Notes: generated by a model from the letters alone, not told the origin. A stretch of DNA of 64,000 nucleotides from DASTFP01 sp963816855 (GCA_963816855.1 CAWFMA010000033.1:35381-99380); one strand, 5' to 3'; shown: positions 1-9,051, counted from the stretch's first letter. Numbers and translations: made by a program.

Positions 1-1709
1 CCGGCAGCCTGGAGCGCATGCTGGAGTTCACTCCCACTGGCCAGCACGATCATCTCCAGCGCGCCTTCCTCTTTTTTCGCGACATAGCCACCCTTGAAGG
101 CGCCGTCGCGCCGCGCCTCGACGGGAATTTCGTTCAAAGTAGGCAGGTTTTGACGGCTGAGCGCGAGCAAAGTCGGGCCATCGACCCTTTGGAATGCCGC
201 AGCGAACGCACCGGCGGTTTCCTCGGGATCAGCGGGGCGAATCACGTCGAGTCCCGGTATGGCTCGAAGAGCCGCCACCGTTTCCACAGGCTCGTGCGTC
301 GGCCCATCCTCGCCCACACCTATCGAGTCGTGAGTGAAAATATAGACCACCGGCAGCTTTGACAGGGCAGCGAGACGGATAGAAGGACGACCATAGTCGC
401 TGAAAACCAGAAACGTCGCGCCGCTGGCGCGAAATATTCCATCGTAGGCAATTCCGTTGAGGATGCCGCACATCGCGTGTTCGCGGATTCCAAAGTGAAG
501 ATTGCGGCCTCCACGGTTCTTGGAATTGAAGTCCCCACCATCCTTGATGTAGTTGAGCGTTGACCCGTGCAGATCGGCGCTGCCCGAGACGACGAGCGGC
601 ATCGCTTCCGCCAGCGGCTGAAGAACGTCGCTGCCGGCCTTTCGCGTCGCGATGTTTGCCGCGGGATCGAACTTGGGAATTGTCGAAAGCAAATCGGGCA
701 CCGAGCCGGAAACAGCAGCGTCGAGCTCCGCAGCCAGGTCCCTGTTGGCTTCCTGCCAGGCCTGGTAACGCGACTCCCATTCCGTGTAAGCGGCTTTAAG
801 CTTCTCCCTGTGTTTGGCGAAGTAGGAGCGCGTTTCCGGGGAGACAAAGAAAGGTTCGTCCGGCAGGCCAATCGCTTTGCGCGCCGCCTCGACAAATTTT
901 ACGCCGGCTTCTCCGTGCGCTTTGTTGGTGCCGCTGACTTCCGGAATGCCCTTGCCGATCAGCGTCTTGGCCACGATGAACTGGGGCTTCCCCGTCGTCG
1001 CAGCCTTGGCTTTCTCAAAAACATTGAGGATCTCCCGAAGATCGTGGCCGTCAATTTCATAGACATCCCACCCGTAGGCTTTGAAGCGGGCCGCCGTGTC
1101 CTCGCTTTGCGTCACGGGGGCCATCGCATCGAGCGTGACGTTGTTGGAATCGTAAAAGAGGATCAGATTGTCGAGCGCTAGGTGCGCGGCTAGCGCCGAC
1201 GCTTCTTGAGAAATGCCCTCCTGGAGGCACCCGTCGCCCGCCAGGCACACGATGTGATGATCAAAAATCTTATGCGCGGGAGTATTGAAGTGTTGCTCGC
1301 ACATTTTGGACGAAATCGCGTAGCCGACGGCATTGGAAACGCCCTGTCCGAGTGGCCCGGTGGTTGCTTCGACGCCGGGAGTTTCGCGAAACTCCGGGTG
1401 CCCGGGGGTGATGCTGTGGAGCTGCCGAAAACTCCTGATCTGATCCAAAGGCACATCATAGCCCGACAGGTGAAGCCATCCGTAAAGAAACATGCTGCCG
1501 TGCCCCGCCGAGAGCACAAAGCGGTCTCGATTCAACCAACGCGGGTTGTCCGGACAGTGATTCAACGCATGGCCATAGAGAACCGCTCCGATTTCCGTGG
1601 CGCCAAGCGGCAGACCTAGGTGGCCGGACTTTGCTTTCGCCACCGCATCCATCCCCAACCCGCGCGCGTCGCGAGCGGCCAATTCGAGAGCAGGAATATC
1701 AAGACTCAT
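1..1709 (-). CDS. tkt: Transketolase, C-terminus cut by window edge
   Basis: Thiamine-diphosphate enzyme of the non-oxidative pentose phosphate and Calvin pathways, moving two-carbon ketol units between sugar phosphates in the cytoplasm. One uninterrupted frame runs from ATG at 1709 to the left edge, giving about 569 residues of a protein that is normally about 660. Family motifs are visible: KSGHLGLPLG near the start (usually HPG), GHGSMFLYG, the diphosphate/Mg motif GDGCLQEG near residue 155, and the pyrimidine-domain motif HDSIGVGEDGPTHEP near residue 460. The missing part is the C-terminal domain. It is transcribed away from the regulator at 1881-2519, whose stop lies 172 bases upstream. 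Identification is secure; only the C-terminus is unseen. Confidence 0.96.
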   Translation of the reverse strand, partial: MSLDIPALELAARDARGLGMDAVAKAKSGHLGLPLGATEIGAVLYGHALNHCPDNPRWLNRDRFVLSAGHGSMFLYGWLHLSGYDVPLDQIRSFRQLHSITPGHPEFRETPGVEATTGPLGQGVSNAVGYAISSKMCEQHFNTPAHKIFDHHIVCLAGDGCLQEGISQEASALAAHLALDNLILFYDSNNVTLDAMAPVTQSEDTAARFKAYGWDVYEIDGHDLREILNVFEKAKAATTGKPQFIVAKTLIGKGIPEVSGTNKAHGEAGVKFVEAARKAIGLPDEPFFVSPETRSYFAKHREKLKAAYTEWESRYQAWQEANRDLAAELDAAVSGSVPDLLSTIPKFDPAANIATRKAGSDVLQPLAEAMPLVVSGSADLHGSTLNYIKDGGDFNSKNRGGRNLHFGIREHAMCGILNGIAYDGIFRASGATFLVFSDYGRPSIRLAALSKLPVVYIFTHDSIGVGEDGPTHEPVETVAALRAIPGLDVIRPADPEETAGAFAAAFQRVDGPTLLALSRQNLPTLNEIPVEARRDGAFKGGYVAKKEEGALEMIVLASGSELQHALQAA

Positions 1710-1880
1710 AAGTGAAAATCTCCGAAACGCGAAAAGAAAGCGTCTTGCGCGCAACTTGGCAAGACTAACGCGCACACGGGCTCGGGCCGCCATTGGCGCG
1801 TTCTGCGCGGTCTTCGTCGAGCAATCCGACCCGCAGTGCGGGCGAGCCCTTCCGAATCCCCTTCTGCCGATTGGCCCGCC

Positions 1881-2519
1881 TCAACCTCCGGCGCCGATGA
1901 GCGAGTAAACATACTCGTAGGTCCCCCCGGCCTGGCGCTGCTCCCTGCGGACAGGAGCGCCAAGCACCCGTTGGACCAAGTCTCGCTCCATCGCCACGGC
2001 TTCGGGAAACGCCGTAAATAGCGCCTGCATGGGATGGTGGCGTTCGATGATGCGCGGTCCGGGCTCAAGTTCAAAGTCCGCCATGTGTCCTTCGCGGTCC
2101 CGAAGACGGGCGAAGGACTTCGCGCGATCGAGGGGCGTAGCTCCCTGAACTTTCGCGACATAGCTCTTAGCGCGCTCTTGAAAATGCAGAAAAAGAATCT
2201 TCTCCGCGGCGCTCGTGCCGTAGAGCTTTCGGGCCTGTTCCAAGAGGGAAATCGACAGCATGTTGTCCGCTTGCGGAAATAAATCCTGCGCTTTTGTGGT
2301 CAGATTGTAGAGAAGTTCCGGCCTCCCAACACCTCGATGGCGGCGAAACGTGCTGAGATACCCGTCGCGTTCAAGGCTGAGACAATGCTGCTTGACGCCC
2401 ATGTAGCTCATACCGAGCCGCAGGGCTAACTCCCGCACCGTAAGCCCCTGACTTCTCTTGAGAATATTGACTACCGCAAGCCGCTGGCTACGGCCAATTT
2501 GTGAGATGAGACGCTGCAT
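1881..2519 (-). CDS. Winged-helix transcriptional regulator, SufR/ArsR-like
   Basis: DNA-binding regulator of 212 residues. The N-terminal 80 residues form a winged helix: RSQRLAVVNILKR, then a recognition region LTVRELALRLGMSYMGVKQH and a wing with GRPELLYNLT. This layout, with a long C-terminal effector part, resembles SufR-type repressors of iron-sulfur cluster genes. However, the C-terminal cysteines that hold the cluster in SufR are absent (only one Cys, in KQHCLSLE), so it probably senses something else or nothing. It lies upstream of transketolase in the same direction, and downstream of the HtrA gene. The target is unknown. Confidence 0.8.
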   Translation of the reverse strand: MQRLISQIGRSQRLAVVNILKRSQGLTVRELALRLGMSYMGVKQHCLSLERDGYLSTFRRHRGVGRPELLYNLTTKAQDLFPQADNMLSISLLEQARKLYGTSAAEKILFLHFQERAKSYVAKVQGATPLDRAKSFARLRDREGHMADFELEPGPRIIERHHPMQALFTAFPEAVAMERDLVQRVLGAPVRREQRQAGGTYEYVYSLIGAGG

Positions 2520-2688
2520 AGTGGCAAGCGGCCAGTTTGGTTATTCGATTTCAAATTGGCGAGGTTTTCCAAACAAAAAAACTCCAGCAATCTCTTCGTC
2601 ATCGGGAACCGTTGCGGCCTTCGATGGTCACGAACGGAGATGGCGACGGGATTGGCGCAAGGCTATTGTCCGGAGATCGATCAACGGC

Positions 2689-4074
2689 CTATGGCTTGAG
2701 AATCGCGAAAGTCTTTTGCCCTTCCCGATTAACCATCAGCATGATTCCCCGGGCTGGATCCGCCGCCGCGAGGGCCGCTTCGAAGCCGGCTTTTCCTTTC
2801 ACAGGTTTGCCCGCCATCTCGGTTATGACATCGCCCGCGATCAGGCCCGCCGCATCGGCCGGGCTTCCAGGCCTGACCTCCACGACCCTGACCCCCCCCG
2901 TGCCCGCAGGAGGAACATCCTCGGTCTCCAGCCCGTGGTTTGCGACCTTCGGCTCCCTTTCCGGTTGAGGCTCGGAGGGCGCGCGCCGATTCGAGGCGAG
3001 CGTTATTCTGTCCGGTTGCTCGCCCGTCTGCAGGGAGACCACCGCGGTTTTCCCGTTGCGCCACACCTCGAGCTGCACGTTCTGGCCGACCCTTTTGGAA
3101 AGGATTTCCCGCTGAACGTCACGAGACAGCGAAACCGGAACCTGATCAATTTTCATGATCACGTCACCTGCACGGAGATCGCTGCGCGAAGCGGGGGTGC
3201 CGGGAGCGATCCCGTTTATCACGACACCCTTTTTCAATTCTGGGAAATAGCGTTGCAAGCCCTCGTTCTCCTCGATGCCGACGATTTCGATGCCCAGCCA
3301 GGGCCTCGAGACCCGCCCGCTGGTGATCAACTGTTCGCTCACTCGCCGGGCCAGATTGATGGGGATCGCAAATCCAAGGCCACGATTCATCCTGTAGATC
3401 AGCGTATTGACGCCGATCACGTGGCCGTCGATATCACACAGTGGGCCGCCACTGTTGCCCGGGTTGATCGAGGCATCGGTCTGAATGTATTCCTCGTACG
3501 CGCGGCTATTCGTAAGATTGCTGCGGCCCTTGGCGCTGATCACGCCAACGGTAAACGTGTAGGGAAGCTCAAAAGGCGCTCCGATTGCAAACGCGAATTG
3601 GCCGACTTTCGCCGCATCGCTGTCGCCCAATTCCACCGACGGAAGGCCGTCCGCGTCAATCTTAATAACCGCCAAATCCGAGTTGTCATCCATTCCAACC
3701 AGGGTTGCGGGAAACTTCCGCCCGTCCTTCAGCCGCACGGATATGCCATCCTTGGTCGCATCGCTCACAACGTGGTCGTTAGTCAGAACGTAGCCGTCGG
3801 AAGATATGAGAAAGCCGGAACCCTGATCCGTCTGAAGAGGCGCGTTGTCCGGTCCGCGCAAAAAAAACTCGAGACCCTCCGGCAGGCCGCGCAGAGACAC
3901 GTCTGACGAACGCTTCACCTCGATGACCACCACGGCCGGCGCAACCTTTTCGTAAACGGCGGAAAATGCATCGTCCAACTGCCGCGCGAGAGCCCCGGAC
4001 GCTGCGGAACTTTGACCAAACACCGGACTGGCGAAACCTATTGCCAGGAAGGCAACCAGAGCCCTGCTTTTCAT
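2689..4074 (-). CDS. HtrA/DegP-type periplasmic serine protease with two PDZ domains
   Basis: Envelope quality-control protease of 461 residues. An N-terminal signal peptide (hydrophobic stretch ending about SPVFGQ) sends it across the inner membrane. The trypsin-like domain shows the full triad: His101 in TNDHVV, Asp133 in NSDLAVI and Ser208 in GNSGGPL. Two PDZ domains follow (about residues 260-350 and 385-455), separated by a Pro/Glu-rich linker. The active-site loop and length match DegP/DegQ/MucD. It is transcribed divergently from the DUF4912 gene, with about 110 bases between the starts. Which Deg subtype it is cannot be told from the sequence. Confidence 0.95.
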   Translation of the reverse strand: MKSRALVAFLAIGFASPVFGQSSAASGALARQLDDAFSAVYEKVAPAVVVIEVKRSSDVSLRGLPEGLEFFLRGPDNAPLQTDQGSGFLISSDGYVLTNDHVVSDATKDGISVRLKDGRKFPATLVGMDDNSDLAVIKIDADGLPSVELGDSDAAKVGQFAFAIGAPFELPYTFTVGVISAKGRSNLTNSRAYEEYIQTDASINPGNSGGPLCDIDGHVIGVNTLIYRMNRGLGFAIPINLARRVSEQLITSGRVSRPWLGIEIVGIEENEGLQRYFPELKKGVVINGIAPGTPASRSDLRAGDVIMKIDQVPVSLSRDVQREILSKRVGQNVQLEVWRNGKTAVVSLQTGEQPDRITLASNRRAPSEPQPEREPKVANHGLETEDVPPAGTGGVRVVEVRPGSPADAAGLIAGDVITEMAGKPVKGKAGFEAALAAADPARGIMLMVNREGQKTFAILKP

Positions 4075-4186
4075 ATCCGAAGATTACGACGCCCCTTTGC
4101 ATTTTCAACAGGCACTCGGAGGGAAAAAAGCGTTGCCAGCTTTGAGACCGTGTGGTTTATCTGCCCTGAGGAGTAAACAAGCGATC

Positions 4187-5842
4187 ATGAGTCGAAAAAA
4201 TGAGGGGGATGCTAAGAGAAAGCCGAATTCGCGATCGCGCGAGGCTCCAGCCGCGAAGACCGAAAAAGCCGATTCGAGCGCATCCTCCTCCTCCGCCAAA
4301 TCCGTCGAGTTGGACAACCTCGGCGAACTGCCTCAAAGCTACGGGACAGACACGATTTTCCTCGTCGCCCAAGAGCCGCATTGGCTTTTCACCTACTGGG
4401 ATATCGATATCTCGCGGCATCCCGGCGGCAAGACCTTCCTCCGCGTCTACGAGGGCGAAGACACAATCGAAGCGGAAATCGAAGTGCCTTTCGAAACGCG
4501 GAATTGGTACATTCCCGTCAAGCACGCCAGCAGCAAATACACCGTGGAGATAGGGTATCCTCGCGCCAGCGTTTGGAATGTTATTGCGCGATCCCAGACT
4601 ATCGAAACCCCGGCCGACCGGCTTTCGGAGTCGGACCAGTTTGATTACGCCACGATCCCTCTTCACCTGAGCTTCCAAAAGCTCGTGGATGGAATCCAGG
4701 CGGGAGTGCAGTCCGGCGAAACGCTTATCAGTGCCTTGTCCCGGCTTCAAAAAGAGGGCAAACTCTTCGCTCTCGATTCGGCGCCCGCTTCCGGAGCTTT
4801 GGAGCAGCGGATTATCCTGGAGGCGCTCCTGGGACGGAACTTCATCGAGGATCTTGCCAGCGGCGGACTAAGCTCTCAGGAAATCGAGTCGCGCGTTCGA
4901 AAACATCTCGAGGAAAAGCTGACCAGCGCCGGGGACAGCTCCCTGTCGCAAGCGGACTGGAGCGCAGCGGAAAGCAGTCTGTTTAGCGCGCTCGGGGCTT
5001 TTTCGAGCGGCGCGCCCTCCAGTTGGGGATCCGCCGAACTCTCCAGTTGGGCAAAAGGAGTTCTCTCCAGCTGGGCGGCGGCGGGTCAGAGCTCCGCAGG
5101 ATGGAGTGCGGAATCGCTTGGCAGCTGGGCGCAGGCGGTGGAGTCGAGCTGGGGACAGTTCGCGCTGTCGAGCTGGTTCAAGGGTGCGGAAAGCAGTTGG
5201 GCTAAAGCCGCCATTTCGAGTTGGCTCAAAGGCGCCGAAAGCAGCTGGGCGCAGGCGGCCATCTCGAGCTGGCTTCAGGGCGCCGAGAGCAGCTGGGCAC
5301 AAGCGGCTCTTTCGAGCTGGCTTCAGGGCGCCGAGAGCAGCTGGGCACTAGCGGCTCTTTCGAGCTGGCTTCAAGGCGCCGAGAGCAGCTGGTCGCAGGC
5401 CGCTCTCTCAAGTTGGCTTCAGGGCGCCCAAAGCAGCTGGGCGCAAGCCGCTCTCTCAAGCTGGAGCCAGGCGTCTGTCACCAGCTGGTCTCAAGCCGCG
5501 GTGACAAGCTGGTCGGGCGCCTCGGAATGGCTCAGTTCCTTCGGCGCGCCGCGAAAGTTCTTCATGCATGTCAACGCGGAAGTGATCTTCTACGGAGGGA
5601 CCGATCCGCGGGCGAAGGTTACCATTGCCGGGAAGCCCATCACCCTGAATCCCGACGGCTCCTTCCGCTACCATTTCATTTTTCCGGACGGAGTTTACGA
5701 AATTCCGATCGTTGCGGTCTCCCCCGACGGGGTGGAATCCCGCTCCGCGATCTTGCGTTTTCAACGAGGCACGCAAAAGTCCGGCCAAGTGGATGACACT
5801 GCGCAGCCCCCGTTGGCGTACCCGATGGGCTCCATCCCCTGA
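4187..5842 (+). CDS. DUF4912 protein with Trp-octad repeat region
   Basis: Protein of 551 residues and unknown function. After a Lys/Ser/Ala-rich leader comes a DUF4912 domain (about residues 45-165), recognisable by LPQSYGTDTIFLVAQEPHW, a YWDID strand and WNVIARSQTI. From about residue 277 to 446 there are about 21 octads with a tryptophan at the third position (consensus SSWxQxAx), many in 16-residue pairs such as SSWAQAALSSWLQGAE. A small beta-sandwich-like C-terminal part (about 457-524) contains KVTIAGKPITLNPDG. I chose ATG at 4187 because GAGGAG lies upstream; an in-frame ATG at 4097 would add 30 unlike residues. No signal peptide is visible. The stop overlaps the next gene. The function is not known; see findings. 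Confidence 0.85.
   Translation: MSRKNEGDAKRKPNSRSREAPAAKTEKADSSASSSSAKSVELDNLGELPQSYGTDTIFLVAQEPHWLFTYWDIDISRHPGGKTFLRVYEGEDTIEAEIEVPFETRNWYIPVKHASSKYTVEIGYPRASVWNVIARSQTIETPADRLSESDQFDYATIPLHLSFQKLVDGIQAGVQSGETLISALSRLQKEGKLFALDSAPASGALEQRIILEALLGRNFIEDLASGGLSSQEIESRVRKHLEEKLTSAGDSSLSQADWSAAESSLFSALGAFSSGAPSSWGSAELSSWAKGVLSSWAAAGQSSAGWSAESLGSWAQAVESSWGQFALSSWFKGAESSWAKAAISSWLKGAESSWAQAAISSWLQGAESSWAQAALSSWLQGAESSWALAALSSWLQGAESSWSQAALSSWLQGAQSSWAQAALSSWSQASVTSWSQAAVTSWSGASEWLSSFGAPRKFFMHVNAEVIFYGGTDPRAKVTIAGKPITLNPDGSFRYHFIFPDGVYEIPIVAVSPDGVESRSAILRFQRGTQKSGQVDDTAQPPLAYPMGSIP
5017..5525 (+). repeat. 24/48-bp tandem coding repeat (Trp octads)
   Basis: DNA repeat inside the DUF4912 gene. Units of 24 bp encode SSW plus five residues. 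From about 5160 to 5460 they pair into 48-bp units that are nearly identical at the DNA level (agctggctt-cagggcgcc-gagagc recurs), which points to recent expansion by slippage or unequal exchange. Confidence 0.9.
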
Positions 5843-6771
5843 AAAAAGCGCTCCGCTCTTCGAGACGAAGTATTGCCCAAAACGGGGGCCACGACCCTCT
5901 GATCCGAGCGTTTCTGCTCTACCTGGAAGGCGAGAAAAACGCGTCTTCTCATACCCGCACGAGCTATCAGGGCGCGTTGAAGGCCTTTCAAAAATTTCGT
6001 CCGGGCCTCTCATGGAAAGGCACGACGGCGGACGACTTCCGGGCATTTCTCTTTCACCTGATGAAAGAGGGCCGGGCTCGTTCAAGCATCCGGCTCTCCT
6101 TCTCGGCGCTCCGCAGCTTTTACAACTTTTTGTTAATTCGCAAGATACTTGATTCCAATATCATAAAAGCTATTGAAATACCGAAAAAGGAAAAACAGCT
6201 CCCGGTGTTTCTGACCCACCGGCAAATCGAATCTCTGCTTTGCGGACCCGGCAAGAGCGCGCGCCGGAAGCAGGCTCCCTCCTGGATGGCGAGCCGGGAC
6301 GAAGCGATTTTTGAATTATTTTATTCAAGCGGGCTACGATTGGCCGAATTGGTGAGGCTTGAAGTCGGCGATCTCGATTCCATCAGCGCAACGGTTCGCG
6401 TTTTTGGCAAGGGGGCCAAGGAGCGCATCTGCCCCGTGGGGGATCCCGCCTTGGAGGCGATTTCGCGCTATAGAAGGATGGCCGGCGTTCACGCGGGCCC
6501 CCTATTTCTCAACAAGTCGCGGCGCAGGCTTTCGGCGCGATCCATCTGGGTGGCAATGAAGAAATACCTTGGCGAATCCGGTCTCCCGGCGGATTTGAGC
6601 CCGCACAAGATCCGGCATAGTTTCGCGACCCATCTTCTCGACAACGGGGCCGATTTGCGAAGCGTTCAAGCATTACTGGGCCACGCCAGCCTGTCGACGA
6701 CCCAGATTTACACGCATGTCACGACGGAAAAGCTCAAACGGGCTTACGCTAAAGCGCATCCGAGGGCATGA
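5839..6771 (+). CDS. Xer-type tyrosine recombinase
   Basis: Site-specific recombinase of about 310 residues, of the XerC/XerD type that resolves chromosome dimers at dif. The core-binding domain (LIRAFLLYLEGEKNASSHT onward) begins upstream of the first usual start in this frame, TTG at 5977. The reading frame is open back to CTG at 5839, which overlaps the TGA of the DUF4912 gene, so I place the start there and infer translational coupling. Catalytic residues are all present: Arg in SGLRLAEL, Lys in GKGAKER, HKIRHSF, His in LLGHAS and the nucleophile Tyr in QIYTHVT. Whether it is XerC, XerD or an integrase-like paralogue is open. The start codon is the weakest part of the call. Confidence 0.9.
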   Translation: MKKALRSSRRSIAQNGGHDPLIRAFLLYLEGEKNASSHTRTSYQGALKAFQKFRPGLSWKGTTADDFRAFLFHLMKEGRARSSIRLSFSALRSFYNFLLIRKILDSNIIKAIEIPKKEKQLPVFLTHRQIESLLCGPGKSARRKQAPSWMASRDEAIFELFYSSGLRLAELVRLEVGDLDSISATVRVFGKGAKERICPVGDPALEAISRYRRMAGVHAGPLFLNKSRRRLSARSIWVAMKKYLGESGLPADLSPHKIRHSFATHLLDNGADLRSVQALLGHASLSTTQIYTHVTTEKLKRAYAKAHPRA

Positions 6772-6781
6772 GGTCTTTCTG

Positions 6782-6800
6782 CCTCGGGGAAACCGCGAGG
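6782..6800. terminator. Possible bidirectional hairpin between convergent genes
   Basis: An inverted repeat cctcg...cgagg, extended by GG/CC with one bulged G around a gaaa loop, lies between the convergent Xer and small-protein genes. There is no T-tract on either side, so intrinsic terminator function is only a guess. Confidence 0.25.
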
Positions 6801-6823
6801 GAATACCCTTTGGCCGGAGATCG

Positions 6824-7024
6824 TCAGGCTTTCTTTAGAAGCGGCAACCCGGTCTTTTCGTTCTCGGAAACTTTGTAGCCCTCCGGCAGCGCGTCGATCG
6901 CCCCTTCAGCGGGCTGCCCCGCGAAATAATACAGAGTAACCTCCTGGCCGCCTCGCAGTTTCTGAAGGCGGGAATGGAGAAAGTAGGTCTTGCCCGACTT
7001 CTTGCTGACGACGCTAAAGGCCAT
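6824..7024 (-). CDS. Small conserved-looking protein of unknown function
   Basis: A 66-residue protein beginning MAFSVVSKKSGKTYFLHS and ending in a charged tail with GLPLLKKA. It has no membrane segment or cysteines. It begins with ATG at 7024; a TTG at 7033 overlapping the L28 stop is the alternative. It sits immediately downstream of rpmB in the same direction (6-base gap), so the two are probably co-transcribed. I do not recognise a family. The basic N-terminus with alternating hydrophobic residues would fit a small beta-strand nucleic-acid or ribosome-associated fold, but that is only a suggestion. Confidence 0.65.
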   Translation of the reverse strand: MAFSVVSKKSGKTYFLHSRLQKLRGGQEVTLYYFAGQPAEGAIDALPEGYKVSENEKTGLPLLKKA

Positions 7025-7029
7025 GAGAA

Positions 7030-7296
7030 TCAACGCACGATGCCGGCTTTTGAAAGTGTGTTATATGCGCCTTTCTTCGAGAGAGTCTTAAAAGCGTTGG
7101 CGGTGGCCTTGACGGTGACGAACGTCTTGAGTTCGGGAACCCAAACCCGTTTGGTTTTCAGATTTGGCAGGTGCCAGCGCGGAGTCGCCTTGGTTACGTG
7201 CATGCCGATCCCGCCCTTTTTCTTTGCCAGGCCGCGACGATGAATATTTCGCCCCCGTTTCGGACGAGCTCCGGTGATGTCACATTTTCTAGCCAT
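7030..7296 (-). CDS. rpmB: 50S ribosomal protein L28
   Basis: Large-subunit ribosomal protein of 88 residues. The start MARKCDITGARPKRGRNI and the patterns RRGLAKKKGG and HLPNLKTKRVWVPE are typical of L28. The single Cys at position 5 (in KCDITG) is the remaining part of the zinc-ribbon motif seen in some L28 forms. I trimmed the open frame to ATG 7296; residues upstream do not belong to the family. It is followed by the small gene at 6824-7024. Confidence 0.96.
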   Translation of the reverse strand: MARKCDITGARPKRGRNIHRRGLAKKKGGIGMHVTKATPRWHLPNLKTKRVWVPELKTFVTVKATANAFKTLSKKGAYNTLSKAGIVR

Positions 7297-7342
7297 CGGA
7301 ATTTGAAAAAGGCATGAATACTCGGACCGATCCCCGGCCACG

Positions 7343-8329
7343 TCAAGCGTGTTTTGCCAATTTGGCAAGATCGGCATCAACCATGAGGCGGACGAGTTCG
7401 GGAAAGCGCACTTTTGGTTCCCAGTCGAGGCGTCGTTTTGCTTTGGAAGCATCGCCGACCAAGAGGTCCACTTCTGCCGGACGCTCGTAGCGCTCATCGT
7501 GCCTCAAATACTCGCGCCAATCGAGTTGAACGTAGGCGAAGGCCTGCTCGAGGAACTCCCGCACGGAGTGTGTCTCCCCGGTGGCCACCACATAGTCGTC
7601 CGGTTCGTCCTGTTGCAGCATCAGCCACATCGCCTCCACATACTCCGGCGCATAGCCCCAATCGCGCCGTGCCTCCAGATTTCCCAAAAATAGCTCGTTT
7701 TGGAGGCCGCGTTTGATGGCGGCCACGGCACGGCTGATCTTGCGTGTCACGAAAGTTTCGCCACGGCGGGGACTCTCGTGATTGAACAGGATGCCATTGC
7801 TGGCGTGCGTTCCATAGCTTTCACGGTAATTCACGGTCGCCCAGTAGGAGAAGACCTTCGCCACTCCATACGGGCTGCGCGGCCAAAATGGCGTCGTTTC
7901 GCGCTGAGGCACTTCTTGCACTTTCCCGAACATTTCACTGCTGGAGGCCTGGTAAAAGCGTGAGGAAACCCCCGCTTCCCGCATTGCCTCGAGAATCCGG
8001 ATGGTCCCGACGCCCGTGACGTCCGCCGTGTACTCCGGAATATCGAAGCTTACCCTCACGTGGCTTTGGGCCCCCAGATGGTAGATCTCCTCGGGCTTAA
8101 GCTGGTAGATCAGTTTGACCAGATTCACCGAGTCCGCGAGATCGCCGTAGTGAAGGAAGAGCCTGACCCCGTGAACGTGCGGATCCTGATAGAGGTGGTC
8201 GATGCGGTCGGTATTGAAGGTGCTTGCGCGGCGGATGATTCCATGAACCTCGTATCCTTTTTCCAATAGAAAATCGGCGAGGTAGGAACCGTCCTGCCCG
8301 GTGATACCCGTAATTAGCGCTTTTTTCAT
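7343..8329 (-). CDS. gmd: GDP-mannose 4,6-dehydratase
   Basis: Converts GDP-D-mannose to GDP-4-keto-6-deoxymannose, the first step to GDP-fucose, GDP-rhamnose or GDP-perosamine for surface glycans. The 328-residue short-chain dehydrogenase has the NADP-binding loop GITGQDGSYL (8-17), the catalytic ASSSEMFG segment, and the Tyr/Lys pair in SPYGVAKV. FNHESPRRGETFVTRKI is a Gmd signature. Its ATG overlaps the stop of rph (ATGA), so translation is likely coupled. It implies that the cell makes GDP-mannose, relevant to the glycosyltransferases at 20-26 kb. Confidence 0.96.
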   Translation of the reverse strand: MKKALITGITGQDGSYLADFLLEKGYEVHGIIRRASTFNTDRIDHLYQDPHVHGVRLFLHYGDLADSVNLVKLIYQLKPEEIYHLGAQSHVRVSFDIPEYTADVTGVGTIRILEAMREAGVSSRFYQASSSEMFGKVQEVPQRETTPFWPRSPYGVAKVFSYWATVNYRESYGTHASNGILFNHESPRRGETFVTRKISRAVAAIKRGLQNELFLGNLEARRDWGYAPEYVEAMWLMLQQDEPDDYVVATGETHSVREFLEQAFAYVQLDWREYLRHDERYERPAEVDLLVGDASKAKRRLDWEPKVRFPELVRLMVDADLAKLAKHA

Positions 8330-9051
8330 GAGTTGAGACTCGATTCCTGTATCTCGAGCAACCGGCGAATCCCAGCCTTGCCGAGCCGCAGCATTTCAAC
8401 CAGTTGGTCATCGGAAAAAACCGCCTCCTCGCCCGATCCTTGAAGCTCCACGAATTCCAGTTTGTCAGTCATCACCAGGTTCAGGTCCACGCTGGCGGTC
8501 CTGTCCTCCTCGTAGCTGAGGTCGACCAGCGGCTCGCCCTCCACCACTCCCACGCTGACCGCCGCCAGTCGCCGTTTGATCGGATTGTGCGAGATCTTCC
8601 CCGTTTCAATCAAGGCACGGCAGGCCAGTTCCATTGCGACACAAGCTCCGGTTATGGCCGCTGTTCTCGTCCCGCCGTCCGCCTGCAAGACGTCGCAATC
8701 AACCCAAAGGGTGCGCTGTCCGAGCGCGGCGAGATCAACCGCCGCCCGCAAAGAACGGCCGATGAGTCGCTGAATCTCCGTTGCCCGGCCGTCGGGTCGT
8801 CCCCTGGCGCTATCCCGCGGCTTTCTCGGCGAAGTCGAGTACGGCAGCATCGAGTATTCAGCGGTGACCCAGCCACCTTCCACGCCCTGTTCTCGCATCC
8901 ACCGCGGAACGCTTTCCTCCAGGGTAGCCGCACAAATCACCTGGGTTCGGCCAAAACGAATCAATACTGATCCCATCGCCTGCGGGGCTATGGCCTGCTG
9001 AATCACAACTTCGCGGAGGTCTGAGGGCCTCCTTCCGTCAAGGCGTTCCAT
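8326..9051 (-). CDS. rph: Ribonuclease PH
   Basis: Phosphate-dependent 3'-5' exoribonuclease that trims tRNA 3' ends. The 241 residues start MERLDGRRPSDLREV and contain the family's IRFGRTQVICAATLEE, PRWMREQGVEGGWVTAEY and GGTRTAAITGA segments. The open frame reaches back to 9339 through the tRNA gene, but homology begins at ATG 9051, so I start there. It lies between a tRNA gene and gmd, all on the minus strand. The overlap with gmd is four bases. Confidence 0.96.
   Translation of the reverse strand: MERLDGRRPSDLREVVIQQAIAPQAMGSVLIRFGRTQVICAATLEESVPRWMREQGVEGGWVTAEYSMLPYSTSPRKPRDSARGRPDGRATEIQRLIGRSLRAAVDLAALGQRTLWVDCDVLQADGGTRTAAITGACVAMELACRALIETGKISHNPIKRRLAAVSVGVVEGEPLVDLSYEEDRTASVDLNLVMTDKLEFVELQGSGEEAVFSDDQLVEMLRLGKAGIRRLLEIQESSLNS

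Noticed and set aside
5017..5525. CRISPR-like array
   Set aside because: Regular 24/48-bp repeats, but they are in-frame coding repeats without spacers or cas genes.
7030..7497. A longer 155-residue form of L28
   Set aside because: Residues before ATG 7296 are unlike the family and overlap the gmd end; the 88-residue form is standard.
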